DNA of 37,267 bases from Porphyrobacter sp. IPPAS B-1204 (GCA_003724185.1 RHGM01000001.1:1731956-1769222); one strand, 5' to 3'. Shown: positions 7,022 to 16,604, counted from the stretch's first letter. A program made the numbers and translations. The notes: a model not told the origin generated them from the letters alone.

Positions 7022-8758
7022 ATGGCATTTCTGCGCCTTCTCTCCCGGTTCGGCATGATCGCGGCGTTCATAGCGCTGGTGGCTGCGCGTCCGGCGATGG
7101 CGGATAGTCCTCACGAGCCGATCCATGCCCCGCTGTGCCATGCCGCGACCGGGCTCGACGTCAGCGCAAAGGCGATGCTGCCGCGCAGCCAGTGGGTCTG
7201 CAACAACAGCCAATGGCGCGCGGCTACGCCCGCCGCATGGCTCCGGTTCGAGGCATCGAACTGGCAGTCGGGCTCGTTGCCGCGCTATTTCTTCACCCGG
7301 ATCGCCCGGTTCGAAAGCATTACCTTTCACGCCATCGACGCGAACGGCGCGGTCCGTGTCACGCGCCTGACCGAAGCCGACGGCGTGCCCTTTGCAGCAG
7401 GCCCGGTGTTCCAGATGCCACTGCCCGCGATCACCCCCGACACCCGCTTGCTGCTGGTGCGGATCGAGGCGCCGCATTCGATCCCGATGCTGACCGAAGC
7501 GCGCATCACCCACGACAGGGACAAGGCCGAATGGGCGCAGGTCGACATGATGCTGCTGGCTTTCGTCATGGGCATGCTGGTGCTGCCGCTGTTGTTCGAC
7601 GTCAGCTTCTACCTCGTGCTGCGCAAGACCTTCGTGGTGATCCACGCCGCGATGGTTGCAGCGATGATGACTTATGTGATGACGGCGGGCGGGCTGGTGT
7701 CGGCCTTCGTGACCTTGCCGGTCGCGTTTCTGGCCGTGGTTTCGGCTTTGTCCTACGCGATTGGCGCGGGGCTATCGGCGCTGTTCCTTATCAGTTTTCT
7801 CGAACGCGGGGCGCAGTCACCGACAATGCGGCGGATCACGCTGGCAGCCGGCTGGTTCAACATGATCGTGCCCGGCTTCTTCGCGCTCCAGCTGGATTGG
7901 ACCCAGCCGTTCGACGATCGGGCCTATTTCATCACCTTCCTGCCGTTCATCTTTGTCATCAGCGCCGCCGTGCTCGAAGCCGTGCTGCGCGGCAGCCGTT
8001 CGGCGCGTTACATTGCGGCGGCCTGGCTGCCGATCATCATCGCCTCGATCGAGCGCCTGCTGCGCGGACTGGGCTGGCATGTCGGCCCCTCCAGCCTTGA
8101 CCAGATGATGTATGTCGCGATCGGGATGGAGGTGGTGGTCATCAGCCTCGCGATTGCGGACCGCTTCTTCGCCCTCAGGCGCGAACGCGATGCTGCGCTG
8201 ACTGAGGCGAAGATGCTCGAACAGATTTCGACCCGCGATTCGCTCACCGGACTGATGAACCGCCGCGCTATCGAGGCCCGGTTTGACGAGCTGCTGGTAC
8301 AGGGCTTCGATACATTCGCGCTGGTTGATCTCGACCGGTTCAAGGCGATCAACGATCTGCACGGCCACCAGGTCGGCGATGCCGCGCTGATCGCTTGCGC
8401 CAGCGCGATCCGCGCCGCCGGCGACCGGGATTCGATCGCGGTGCGATTGGGGGGCGAGGAATTTGTGGTGCTGCTGCGCGGCCCCCGCTCGCTCGAACGG
8501 GCAGAGGCGCTGCGGCAGGCCATCCCGATCCGGATTGCCAAGGAAGTGCCGGGGCTCGATCTGCCGGTCACTGCCAGCATGGGCGTGATCGTGATGTCCG
8601 AAGCCAACCGCCACAAGATGGCCTTCGCCGAATTCTACGCCCGCGCCGATGCGCTGATGTACGAAGCCAAGGCTTCGGGCCGCAACCGGCTGGCCTATGA
8701 ACGCCTGACAGTGTTCACCAGCGCCCCGCCGGAGCGCGGGCGGGAGCGGGTGGCTTAG
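7022..8758 (+). CDS. 7TMR-DISM-type membrane diguanylate cyclase
   Basis: This 578-residue inner-membrane protein makes cyclic di-GMP. A signal peptide (residues 1 to about 27) is followed by a periplasmic sensing domain (about 30-175) of the 7TMR-DISM extracellular type. Seven or eight TM helices (about 180-385) come next, then a short coiled linker (RRERDAALTEAKMLEQI), then a GGDEF domain beginning DSLTGLMNRR. The active loop is GGEEF at residues 477-481, so catalysis is expected. The allosteric I-site RxxD expected nine residues before the loop is absent (D, R, D, S occupy positions -9 to -6), so product feedback inhibition is probably missing. There is no EAL domain. The ligand is unknown. 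No clear Shine-Dalgarno precedes the ATG. It is divergent from pstS and converges on the thioesterase gene with overlapping stop codons (8755-8758). Confidence 0.92.
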   Translation: MAFLRLLSRFGMIAAFIALVAARPAMADSPHEPIHAPLCHAATGLDVSAKAMLPRSQWVCNNSQWRAATPAAWLRFEASNWQSGSLPRYFFTRIARFESITFHAIDANGAVRVTRLTEADGVPFAAGPVFQMPLPAITPDTRLLLVRIEAPHSIPMLTEARITHDRDKAEWAQVDMMLLAFVMGMLVLPLLFDVSFYLVLRKTFVVIHAAMVAAMMTYVMTAGGLVSAFVTLPVAFLAVVSALSYAIGAGLSALFLISFLERGAQSPTMRRITLAAGWFNMIVPGFFALQLDWTQPFDDRAYFITFLPFIFVISAAVLEAVLRGSRSARYIAAAWLPIIIASIERLLRGLGWHVGPSSLDQMMYVAIGMEVVVISLAIADRFFALRRERDAALTEAKMLEQISTRDSLTGLMNRRAIEARFDELLVQGFDTFALVDLDRFKAINDLHGHQVGDAALIACASAIRAAGDRDSIAVRLGGEEFVVLLRGPRSLERAEALRQAIPIRIAKEVPGLDLPVTASMGVIVMSEANRHKMAFAEFYARADALMYEAKASGRNRLAYERLTVFTSAPPERGRERVA

Positions 8759-9159
8759 GCGGGGCCGAAAGGCGCAAGAATTTCCGGCCGCACGCGGGCC
8801 AGTCGCCCGGTCGCCCGGTCGAGCATCGCCCAGGTGGTCGCCGCAATGACGAGGCGTTTGCCTGCGCTATCGGCAAACTCCACCCGGCGGAGCGATTTGG
8901 CGCCCATCGCGGGGCCTTCGATCCACGTGGTCGCGGTCACGCTCTCGCCCTCGGACACATTGCCGCGATAATCGATCTCGTGCCGCACCACGACCCAGAA
9001 GAACGCGGCGCGATCCTCGGCGCGCGCGACCGCGTCCCAGTGGGCGGTGGCCATGTCCTGAATCCACTGCACCCACACGGTGTTGTTGACGTGGCCAAGC
9101 TCGTCGATGTGCTCAGGCAGCGCGACGAAGCTGCGGGTGAAGCGGTTTGGCCCGGTCAT
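8755..9159 (-). CDS. Acyl-CoA thioesterase, YbgC/4HBT hot-dog family
   Basis: This 134-residue single hot-dog-domain thioesterase starts at the ATG at 9159. Reading further upstream would run into the peptidase gene in another frame. The 4HBT signature HIDELGHVNNTVWVQWIQD has the catalytic Asp at residue 19 and the GHVNN turn. The central helix and EIDYRGNVSEGESVTATTWIE strand follow. The family hydrolyses acyl-CoA or 4-hydroxybenzoyl-CoA-like thioesters in the cytosol; the substrate is not predictable. Its ATG overlaps the stop of the upstream oligopeptidase gene (ATGA), so the two are co-transcribed, although no functional link between them is obvious. Its TAA stop interlocks with the TAG of the diguanylate cyclase gene. 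Confidence 0.88.
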   Translation of the reverse strand: MTGPNRFTRSFVALPEHIDELGHVNNTVWVQWIQDMATAHWDAVARAEDRAAFFWVVVRHEIDYRGNVSEGESVTATTWIEGPAMGAKSLRRVEFADSAGKRLVIAATTWAMLDRATGRLARVRPEILAPFGPA

Positions 9160-11387
9160 TCCGCGTCGGTCTTGGGCGCCATCCCCATCTGCCACAGGAT
9201 GAAGGCGAATTCCTCCGCCGTTTCCTTCAGGGAGTTCCAGCGACCCGACTGCCCGCCGTGGCCTGCGCCCATGTTGGTCTTCATCAGCAGCAGGTTGTCG
9301 TCGGTCTTCAGTTCGCGCAAGCGGGCGACCCACTTGGCCGGTTCCCAATAGGTCACGCGCGGATCGTTGAGACCGGCGGTCACCAGCATCGGCGGGTATT
9401 CCTTGGCCTCGACCTGATCATAGGGCGAATAGGACAGCAGGTAAGCGAACGAGGCCTTGGACGTGATCGGGTTGCCCCATTCCTGCCACTCGCCCGGGGT
9501 CAGCGGCAGATCCTTGTTGAGCATCGTGTTCAGCACATCGACAAACGGAACGTGGGCGACAATCGCGCCGTATTGCTTGGGGTCCTGATTGATGATCGCC
9601 CCCATCAGCTCGCCGCCCGCCGAGCCGCCGCTGGCAGTGACCATGCCTTCAGCGGTGTAGCCCTTGGCGATCAACCCGCGGCCGGCATCGACGAAATCGT
9701 TGAAGGTGTTGGTGCGTTCGAACATCTTGCCCTGAAGATACCAGCGCCGCCCCAGATCATCGCCGCCGCGAATGTGCGCGATGGCATAGGCGAACCCGCG
9801 ATCCACAAGGCTGAGGCGCGTGGTCGAAAAGCCCGGCGGGATGGCGTAACCATAGGCACCATAGGCATAAAGGTGCAGCGGCCCCGGCCCTTCGATCCCG
9901 GCCTTTTTCAGGATGTCTGCGCGGTCTTTGCGCATCACGATGCTGACCGGCACCATCGTGCCGTCACGCGCCTGCACGCTCACCCGCTCGGTGGTGTAGA
10001 GGCTGGCGTCATAGCCGCTCGGAATTTCCTGCGTCTTCAGCGTGGTGAACCCGCCCGTCTTGACATCATAATCAAGCACCGTGCTCGGCGTGACCATGCT
10101 CTGGTACGACAGCCGCAGCGTGGCCACGTCATATTCGGGGTTGTTCGACAGGCCCGCGGTGTAGCTGGCTTCGGGGAAGGTGATCGGCGTCACCTTGCCC
10201 GGGTCGGCATATTGGCGCAGCTGGATCTGATCGAGGCCGTTCAGGCGCCCTTCGGTCACGAAGAAGTCCTTGAACAGCTCGAACCCGGTCAGATAGAAAT
10301 CGTCCGATCCCGCGATCACCGTCTGCCAGTCACCCGGTGTGTCCAGCTTCGCCTTGGCAAGGCGGAAGTTGATGTGGTCGTCATTGGTCCACACCCACAG
10401 TTCACCGTCGCGGACATCGACCGAATATTCGATGCCCTTCTTGCGCGGCTTCACCAGAATGGGCGCCGCAGTCGGGTTGGCAGCGGGGACAAGGCGGACT
10501 TCGCTCGTCTCGTTGTCGCCGGTGGCGATGATCAGCCAGTCTTCCTGCGCGGTGAGGCCGGTGCCGACCCCGAAGGACTGGTCTTCTTCCTTGTAGAGCG
10601 TCACGTCGCTTTCCGCCGGCGTGCCGATCACGTGGAGCTTGGCCTCAAGCGTGCGCCATTCCTCGGTCGAGGGGGTGTATACCAGCGCGCTATCTCCAGC
10701 GACCCACACCAGCCCGCCGCGCAGGTTCTCGATCACATCGGGCAGATGCTCGCCGCTGGCCAAATCCTTGATCCGCGCGGTGTAGCGTTCCGACCCGTTG
10801 GTATCGGTCGAATAGGCGATAAAGCGCCCGTTCTGGCTGACCGATGCGGCACCCAGGCTGAAATATTCCTGCCCCTCGGCAAGCTGGTTCTCGTCGAGCA
10901 GCAGCTGCGCCTCACCGCCCGCCACGGGCTTGCGCCAATGCTTGCGGTACTGCGCGCCTTCTTCGAACTCGCTCCAGTAGATGTAATCGCCGTCCTTCTG
11001 CGGCACCGTGCTGTCGTCTTCCTTGATGCGTGCGCGCATCTCGGTGAACAGCGCCTCGGTAAACCCGGCCTGCGCGCCCATCTTGGCTTCGAAATAGGCG
11101 TTCTCCGCCTTGACGTGGTTCAGCACATCCTCGTCATCGATGACGGGGTAAGACTTGTCATACAGCCAATCATAGGGGTCTTCGATGGTGATCCCGTGGT
11201 GGGTGTAGGTGTGCGGGCGCTTTTCCGCGACGGGGGGCTTGATGTCGGTATTCGCGGCGGAAGCAGCGGCGGCTGAAGTGGTCACGCGGGCTTGATCCTC
11301 ATTGGAGGCTGCAATGGCGGCAGCAGGGGCAAAGGTGGTGGCGGCAAGAGCGGTGGCAAGAGCCAGAGTGCCGATTGGGCGGGTCAT
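9156..11387 (-). CDS. ptrB: Exported S9 family peptidase, oligopeptidase B type
   Basis: This 743-residue prolyl-oligopeptidase-family serine peptidase has a beta-propeller lid (about residues 80-470) and a C-terminal alpha/beta-hydrolase domain. The catalytic triad is visible: Ser589 in GGSAGG, Asp675 in LNDPRV and His710 in GAGHGGQ. The N-terminal HGITIEDPYDWLYD and RIKEDDSTVP motifs are typical of oligopeptidase B, which cleaves short peptides after Lys or Arg. Unlike the cytosolic Escherichia coli enzyme it carries a signal peptide (MTRPIGTLALATALAATTF..., cleavage near AIAAS), so it should act in the periplasm, perhaps in peptide scavenging. The gene leads a two-gene operon with the thioesterase. 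The divergent neighbour is another peptidase, of family M24. Confidence 0.93.
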   Translation of the reverse strand: MTRPIGTLALATALAATTFAPAAAIAASNEDQARVTTSAAAASAANTDIKPPVAEKRPHTYTHHGITIEDPYDWLYDKSYPVIDDEDVLNHVKAENAYFEAKMGAQAGFTEALFTEMRARIKEDDSTVPQKDGDYIYWSEFEEGAQYRKHWRKPVAGGEAQLLLDENQLAEGQEYFSLGAASVSQNGRFIAYSTDTNGSERYTARIKDLASGEHLPDVIENLRGGLVWVAGDSALVYTPSTEEWRTLEAKLHVIGTPAESDVTLYKEEDQSFGVGTGLTAQEDWLIIATGDNETSEVRLVPAANPTAAPILVKPRKKGIEYSVDVRDGELWVWTNDDHINFRLAKAKLDTPGDWQTVIAGSDDFYLTGFELFKDFFVTEGRLNGLDQIQLRQYADPGKVTPITFPEASYTAGLSNNPEYDVATLRLSYQSMVTPSTVLDYDVKTGGFTTLKTQEIPSGYDASLYTTERVSVQARDGTMVPVSIVMRKDRADILKKAGIEGPGPLHLYAYGAYGYAIPPGFSTTRLSLVDRGFAYAIAHIRGGDDLGRRWYLQGKMFERTNTFNDFVDAGRGLIAKGYTAEGMVTASGGSAGGELMGAIINQDPKQYGAIVAHVPFVDVLNTMLNKDLPLTPGEWQEWGNPITSKASFAYLLSYSPYDQVEAKEYPPMLVTAGLNDPRVTYWEPAKWVARLRELKTDDNLLLMKTNMGAGHGGQSGRWNSLKETAEEFAFILWQMGMAPKTDAE

Positions 11388-11508
11388 GTGCGGTCATTCC
11401 CTTTGGTGCATCCGGGTGGAAAGCGGCCGCCTTTGGGCCTATGATGGCGGTTCTAGTGATACATTCCGGCGCGGCAAGAGCCTGCGCCGGGGACCAAGGA
11501 TTGACCCT

Positions 11509-13314
11509 ATGCTGATGCAAACCCACGAAGCCCGCCTTGCCGCCCTGCGCGAGGAGCTGAAGCGCCGGGGCGTGGATGGTTTCGTCGTCCCGATCAGCGA
11601 TGAACACATGAGCGAATATGTCGGCGATTATGCCCAGCGATTGGCGTGGCTAACCGGATTCGGCGGCTCGGCAGGGTTTGCAGCGGTGACGTTGACCCAC
11701 GCCGCGATCTTCGTCGACGGGCGTTATACCGTGCAGGTGCGCGAGCAGGTTGACGGACAGTTGTTCGATTACAAGAGCGTCCCTGCCGACACGCTGGCCG
11801 GATGGCTGGCCGAGGTGTGCGAAAGCGGCGCACGGATCGCCTATGACCCCTGGCTCCACACCTGGGCCTGGGTCGAGGCGCTGGAAAAGCAGGTCGAACC
11901 CAAGGGCATCAGCATGGTGCCAGCGGACAGCAACCCGATCGATGCCGTGTGGGCCGATCGCCCCGCGCCTTCGGCAGCGCAGGCGACCGTGCATGACGAG
12001 GCGATGGCCGGCCGTTCCTCGGCGGACAAGCGCGCCGCGGTGGCCGATTGGCTGGCGCGCGAAGGCCATGACGCGGTGGTGATCCCGGCGCTCGATTCGG
12101 TCGCATGGCTGCTCAACATCCGCGGCGCGGACGTGGCGCACACCCCGGTCGCGCTGTCCTATGTCATCGCCCGCAAGGACGGCAGTGCGGAACTGTTCAT
12201 CGCGCCAGAGAAGGTGACGCCGGAACTCACCCGCCATCTCGGCAACGCGGTGACGATCCGCGACCGGGCGGCGTTCGTGGCCGCGCTCGGTGAATATGCG
12301 GGGCAAAGCGTCGCGCTCGATCCCGATTTCGCGGTGGTCGGCATTGCGCAGGCCTTGCGCGCAGGCGGCGCCAAATTCGCCTTCAAGCAAGACCCGACGA
12401 TCCTTGCCAAGGCGATCAAGAACCCCGCCGAACAACAAGGCCACCGCGACGCACAGGCGCGGGACGGGGCAGCGGTGTCGCGCTTCCTGCGCTGGCTGGA
12501 GATTGAGGCTCCCAAGGGCGGGGTCGATGAACTCGGCGCCGCTGCACGGCTGCAAGCCTTCCGCGCCGAAGACCCCGGCCTCAGCGATCTGAGCTTTGAC
12601 ACCATCTCGGCAGCGGCCGGCCATGCCGCCCTGCCGCATTACAAGGTGGACGCTGACAGCAACATCCCGATCCCGCCGGGCTCGATCTATCTGGTCGATT
12701 CAGGCGGGCAGTATCCCGGCGGCACCACCGATATCACCCGCACGGTGTGGGTCGGCCCCGGTGAGCCGACAGCGGAAATGCGCGACCGCAACACCCGCGT
12801 GCTGAAAGGCCACATCCAGCTCGCCCGCGCAGTGTTTCCGCAAGGCACGGTCGGCGGGCAGCTTGATGTGCTGGCGCGGCAATATCTGTGGGAGGCGGGC
12901 GTCGATTACGCCCACGGCACCGGCCACGGGGTGGGCAGCGTGCTCGCCGTGCACGAAGGCCCCCAGCGCATCGCCAAGCCTTCAGGCGGGCAGGCGGGCA
13001 CAGGGCAGGAACTGTTCGCGGGCATGATCCTCTCCAATGAACCGGGCTATTACAAGCCGGGCGCCTTTGGCATCCGGATCGAGAATCTGGTGCTGGTGGA
13101 GGAACGCGCCATCGAAGGCATGGAGGGCCGCTATCTCGGGTTCGAGACGCTGACCTTTGTGCCGCTGGACCGCAGGCTGATCGAGACATCGCTGCTGACG
13201 CCTGAGGAAATCGCGTGGGTCGACAGCTACCACGCCGAGGTGCGCGCCCTGCTTGCGCCGCGGCTTGCGGGCGATGATCTGGCATGGCTGGAGCGCGAAA
13301 CGCAGCCGCTTTGA
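11509..13314 (+). CDS. pepP: Aminopeptidase P family (M24) Xaa-Pro peptidase
   Basis: This 601-residue cytosolic metallopeptidase removes N-terminal residues that precede proline. It is the long three-domain type, with two N-terminal creatinase-like domains and a C-terminal 'pita-bread' catalytic domain. The five metal ligands are all present: Asp397 and Asp408 (VDSGG...TTDIT), His473 (GTGHGVG), Glu511 (NEPGYY) and Glu525 (RIENLV). The start is ATG 11509, with AAGGA 8 nt upstream; a second ATG at 11515 is possible. The reading frame is open to 11302, but the upstream part overlaps the opposite-strand oligopeptidase gene and is not needed. The gene is divergently arranged with that peptidase across about 120 nt. 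Naming as PepP is by family; exact specificity is inferred. Confidence 0.92.
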   Translation: MLMQTHEARLAALREELKRRGVDGFVVPISDEHMSEYVGDYAQRLAWLTGFGGSAGFAAVTLTHAAIFVDGRYTVQVREQVDGQLFDYKSVPADTLAGWLAEVCESGARIAYDPWLHTWAWVEALEKQVEPKGISMVPADSNPIDAVWADRPAPSAAQATVHDEAMAGRSSADKRAAVADWLAREGHDAVVIPALDSVAWLLNIRGADVAHTPVALSYVIARKDGSAELFIAPEKVTPELTRHLGNAVTIRDRAAFVAALGEYAGQSVALDPDFAVVGIAQALRAGGAKFAFKQDPTILAKAIKNPAEQQGHRDAQARDGAAVSRFLRWLEIEAPKGGVDELGAAARLQAFRAEDPGLSDLSFDTISAAAGHAALPHYKVDADSNIPIPPGSIYLVDSGGQYPGGTTDITRTVWVGPGEPTAEMRDRNTRVLKGHIQLARAVFPQGTVGGQLDVLARQYLWEAGVDYAHGTGHGVGSVLAVHEGPQRIAKPSGGQAGTGQELFAGMILSNEPGYYKPGAFGIRIENLVLVEERAIEGMEGRYLGFETLTFVPLDRRLIETSLLTPEEIAWVDSYHAEVRALLAPRLAGDDLAWLERETQPL

Positions 13315-13392
13315 ACCCGTCCCAAACCGCTTGACTTGCGCCCATTATCGGCGAATTTGCAGCGTGTTGCGGGGCAATTCAGGGGGCAGGTG

Positions 13393-13968
13393 ATGCGGAT
13401 GGCGCGGGTTTTGGCGGCGGCGATGGTGTTTGCCCTTGCCGGTTGCAACAGCATGTTCGGCAATCCCACCAGCGTTGCCCGGCTTGATGTCCAGCAGCGT
13501 CAGAACCCTGCCACTTCGGCCACCATCATCCTGTCCGCCGGGGTGCGCGAGGTCTGTTTTTCCAGCTATCCGGTGATGGTCGATCTGGTCAGCATGGCAA
13601 GCAGGCAGCCGGTGTTCCACTTCACCGCCAACAACGAATTCATCAAACCCCAGCTCGACGAGAACCACGGCTTCGTCCACGCGGCCAATGTCGCGCCGGG
13701 CCAATATTACCTGACGCTTGATGTCTGGGCCAAGCAGACCACCTCCGCACCGGTCGCCTATCTCAGCCTTGCACCGGGCGATCTGGTCTATCTGGGCGAA
13801 TTCTTCATCGACAGCGGCTGCGCGGGATTCGGCAGCCGCGACACGGTGCTGATCCGCAACCGCGCCAGCCGCGATCTGGCCAAGGCGGCCGAACTGAACC
13901 CCGCAATTGACCCAGCGAAGGTCGAGGTGCGGGTGATGACCTTTGTCGAGCAGAGAGACGCGCCCTGA
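13393..13968 (+). CDS. Uncharacterised lipoprotein
   Basis: This 191-residue exported lipoprotein starts at ATG 13393, chosen because it places a clean signal sequence ending in the lipobox ALAGC (Cys18) at the N-terminus, with AGGGGGCAGG upstream. An earlier ATG at 13336 would bury the signal. The mature part has no family I recognise. It contains two cysteines (VCFSSYP and SGCAGFG) that could form a disulfide, and looks mostly beta. It resembles the many DUF-type sphingomonad lipoproteins of unknown role. It stands between the aminopeptidase gene and the VOC gene, with a hairpin after it. Confidence 0.75.
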   Translation: MRMARVLAAAMVFALAGCNSMFGNPTSVARLDVQQRQNPATSATIILSAGVREVCFSSYPVMVDLVSMASRQPVFHFTANNEFIKPQLDENHGFVHAANVAPGQYYLTLDVWAKQTTSAPVAYLSLAPGDLVYLGEFFIDSGCAGFGSRDTVLIRNRASRDLAKAAELNPAIDPAKVEVRVMTFVEQRDAP

Positions 13969-13986
13969 CAGCCTTGATCACGCGGC

Positions 13987-14008
13987 AGGGCGCTTGTTGC
14001 CGCGCCCT
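13987..14008 (+). terminator. Probable terminator after the lipoprotein gene
   Basis: AGGGCGC (13987-13993) pairs with GCGCCCT (14002-14008) over an 8-nt loop, then TTGTTCCTGT follows. An alternative stem GCGGCA/TGCCGC overlaps it. The T-tail is mixed, so efficiency is uncertain. Confidence 0.5.
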
Positions 14009-14058
14009 TGTTCCTGTAATGTTCCTTCATCGATTCGCATCAATCGGGAGGAAACACG

Positions 14059-14451
14059 ATGATCGGTTACGTCACTCTGGGCACCAATGATCTGCCGCGC
14101 GCGGCGGCGTTCTATGACGCGCTGGCCGCGCATTTCGGCGTGGGGCGGATGATGGAGTTCGATAGCTTCATCGCCTGGGGCGCATGGGGCGGCGCGCCGG
14201 GGATCGCGGCGACAGTGCCTTTCGATGGCCAGCCCGCCACCGTCGGCAACGGCGTGATGGTCGCGCTGGAGGTGGCATCGCCGGAGGCTGTCGATGCGGT
14301 CCACGCCATCGCACTGGCCCACGGCGGATCGTGCGAAGGCGCGCCCGGACCACGCGGCGATGACGGGTTCTATGCCGGCTATTTCCGCGATCCCGATGGC
14401 AACAAGCTCAACGCCTTCTGCATGGTCGCCGCAGCAGACGCTCCGGCATGA
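14059..14451 (+). CDS. VOC (glyoxalase/bleomycin-resistance fold) family protein
   Basis: This 130-residue single VOC-domain protein shows the paired beta-alpha-beta modules: GYVTLGTNDLPRAAAFYDALAAHFG at the start and GYFRDPDGNKLNAFCM at the end. The Asp-Pro-Asp-Gly-Asn-Lys motif is the standard closing turn. Members bind a metal and act as dioxygenases, isomerases, glyoxalases or binding proteins, so no reaction can be assigned. A strong ribosome-binding site (GGGAGG) lies about 8 nt before the ATG. The last codon overlaps the following cupin gene (ATGA at 14448-14451), so the pair forms an operon. Confidence 0.88.
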   Translation: MIGYVTLGTNDLPRAAAFYDALAAHFGVGRMMEFDSFIAWGAWGGAPGIAATVPFDGQPATVGNGVMVALEVASPEAVDAVHAIALAHGGSCEGAPGPRGDDGFYAGYFRDPDGNKLNAFCMVAAADAPA

Positions 14452-14843
14452 GCGCGCCCCGGCTGGAAGAGCGGTTCATTCACCTCGGCCCGGGCGCAAG
14501 GGCGGTTGAACAGCCGCCCTTCGACGGGATGGCGTGGTATGAAGGCTACGATGCCCGCCACGGCGCTGACGGGGCGGAAGGACGGCGGGTGTCGCAATAC
14601 ACCTTCACCGAAAGCTGGACCTCGTGGGAAATGCATCCGGCCGGCGCGGAGGTGGTGATCTGCACCCACGGCGCAATCGTGCTGGTGCAGGAACACCCCG
14701 GCGGGCGGCAGGACACCGTGACGCTGGAAGCGGGCGAATATGCGATCAACCCGCCCGGCGTGTGGCACACCGCAGATGTGATGAAGGAAGCGACCGCGAT
14801 CTTCATCACACCGGGTGAAGGGACGCAGCACCGCCCGCGCTAG
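14448..14843 (+). CDS. Cupin-fold protein
   Basis: This 131-residue small cytosolic protein has a single cupin beta-barrel. SWEMHPAGAEVVICTHGAIVLVQE is the first motif and LEAGEYAINPPGVWHTADV the second, with His residues in each that could hold a metal. It resembles cupins that bind small organic ligands. No enzyme assignment is safe. It is translationally coupled to the VOC gene through ATGA. A VOC/cupin pair suggests both act on the same small molecule, but that is inference from linkage only. Confidence 0.82.
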   Translation: MSAPRLEERFIHLGPGARAVEQPPFDGMAWYEGYDARHGADGAEGRRVSQYTFTESWTSWEMHPAGAEVVICTHGAIVLVQEHPGGRQDTVTLEAGEYAINPPGVWHTADVMKEATAIFITPGEGTQHRPR

Positions 14844-14918
14844 GCCAATCCAGCGTGGGTCCAGATCGGCCCAGACTTCGGTTAGGTCAGGATAGACCCC
14901 CGCCAGCCCGAGCCCCGA

Positions 14919-16505
14919 TCAGCGCATCAAACCGCCGATCAGATTGCGCACAAACCGTCCTACAATCGGCCCGGCCAGATCGGTCGCGATTGACCCGACG
15001 GCGGAGGTAACGCCTGAGGCGACCGGATTGGCGCGGCTCTTCTTGCCGGTGATCTTGGCCGCCGCGACAGCCGCTGCCCCGCCCAGCGCAACCTGCGTCC
15101 CGCGGCTGACGGCCTTGCCCCACAGGCTGGGGCTCTTGCGCGCCTGACCGCGCACCGCCTCCTCACCCTCGGCCTCGACCTGCTCCGCGGTGGCAGCGGC
15201 ATCGGCGGCCTTGGCGGCCAGCACTTCGGCGGCGCTTTCGCGGTCGACGCGGGTATCGTACTTGCCTTCCAATGGGCTGATCGACTGAATGATCGCGCGT
15301 TCCTTCGGCGTCACCGGGCCAAGGCGCGAACGCGGCGGCTTGATAAGGGTGCGCTCCACCACCGTCGGCGCCCCCTCCTGATCGAGCGTCGAGACCAGCG
15401 CCTCACCGGTCTTGAGCTCGGTGATCGCAGCTTCGACATCCAGCTTGGGATTGACCCGGAACGTCTCCGCCGCGGCCTTGATCGCGCGCTGGTCGCGGGG
15501 GGTGAAGGCGCGCAGGGCGTGCTGCACGCGGTTGCCCAGCTGGCCAGCGACTTCTTCAGGAATATCAATCGGGTTCTGTGTGACAAAGAACACGCCCACA
15601 CCTTTGGACCGGATCAGGCGCACCACCTGCTCGATGGTGTCCTGCAGCGCCTTGGGCGCGTCGTCGAACAATAGGTGCGCCTCGTCAAAGAAGAACACCA
15701 GCTTGGGCTTTTCCGGATCGCCGACTTCGGGCAGCGTTTCAAACAGTTCCGCCAGCAGCCACAGCAGGAAGGTGGCGTAAAGCTTGGGGCTGCGCATCAG
15801 CTTGTCGGCGGCGAGCACATTCACATAGCCGCGCCCCTGTTCGTCCACCTTCAGGAAATCGTCGATCTCCAGCGCCGGTTCGCCAAAGAAATGGTCCGCG
15901 CCTTGCGCCTCGAAGCTGAGCAATTGCCGCTGGATCGACCCGACCGAAGGCTTGGTGACGTTACCGTATTTGCCTGACAATTCGGCAGAATTTTCATTCG
16001 CCCAGGCCAGCAGCGCCTGCAAATCGGCAAAGTCGAGCAGCAGCAGCCCGTTCTCGTCGGCATAGCGGAAGATGATCTGCAGCACGCCTTCCTGCGTTTC
16101 GTTCAGATCAAGCAGGCGGGACAAAAGCAGCGGCCCCATCTCGGACACGGTGGTGCGGATCGGGTGGCCTTGTTCGCCATACAGATCCCAGAAAATCACC
16201 GGGTTATCCGTGTAGCTGTAATCCGTGATGCCAAGCTCCCTGGCACGGCTTTCGAGCTTGTCGGCATGCTTGAAGGTCGGCGAGCCCGGCATGGCGATGC
16301 CCGACAGATCGCCCTTCACATCGGCGACAAACACCGGCACGCCGGCCTTGGAAAAGCTTTCGGCGATGCCTTGGAGCGTCACGGTCTTGCCCGTGCCTGT
16401 CGCCCCTGCGATCAACCCGTGGCGGTTCGACCGGCTGAGCGCGAGCGCCTGCCGCGACCCGTCTGCGCCCAGCCCCAGATAGATGTCGCCCGCCATTTCC
16501 GCCAT
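14919..16505 (-). CDS. HerA-like ATPase, DUF853 family (YjgR-like)
   Basis: This 528-residue P-loop ATPase belongs to the 'helicase HerA-like, C-terminal' DUF853 family. Walker A is GATGTGKT (34-41), followed by [16 protein letters not shown]. Walker B is [12 protein letters not shown] near 270. An [26 protein letters not shown] segment is typical of the family. The C-terminal about 130 residues are Ala-rich with a Gly/Ala stretch ([20 protein letters not shown]) and end in a short amphipathic tail. Homologues are widespread and their role is unproven; they are distinct from the true HerA-NurA resection system, and no nuclease partner is encoded here. GGGGA precedes the start by about 7 nt. 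It stands alone. Confidence 0.9.
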   Translation of the reverse strand: MAEMAGDIYLGLGADGSRQALALSRSNRHGLIAGATGTGKTVTLQGIAESFSKAGVPVFVADVKGDLSGIAMPGSPTFKHADKLESRARELGITDYSYTDNPVIFWDLYGEQGHPIRTTVSEMGPLLLSRLLDLNETQEGVLQIIFRYADENGLLLLDFADLQALLAWANENSAELSGKYGNVTKPSVGSIQRQLLSFEAQGADHFFGEPALEIDDFLKVDEQGRGYVNVLAADKLMRSPKLYATFLLWLLAELFETLPEVGDPEKPKLVFFFDEAHLLFDDAPKALQDTIEQVVRLIRSKGVGVFFVTQNPIDIPEEVAGQLGNRVQHALRAFTPRDQRAIKAAAETFRVNPKLDVEAAITELKTGEALVSTLDQEGAPTVVERTLIKPPRSRLGPVTPKERAIIQSISPLEGKYDTRVDRESAAEVLAAKAADAAATAEQVEAEGEEAVRGQARKSPSLWGKAVSRGTQVALGGAAAVAAAKITGKKSRANPVASGVTSAVGSIATDLAGPIVGRFVRNLIGGLMR

Positions 16506-16604
16506 TTCGCGTCCCCGTTTTAACCTCGTTTCCGGTCATTTGCAGGGGCAGGCACAGCGGTCAAGTTCTCGACAGCGGCGCGGTTTTGGCTAAGGCTGCC
16601 GGGC

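Noticed and set aside
9147..11276. 709-codon open frame on the plus strand opposite the oligopeptidase gene
   Set aside because: No recognisable domain. The opposite strand encodes a peptidase with a complete catalytic triad and signal peptide.
14919..16505. HerA-NurA type defence or DNA-resection system
   Set aside because: The protein is DUF853/YjgR-like, a separate family, and there is no NurA nuclease, SIR2 or other defence partner beside it.
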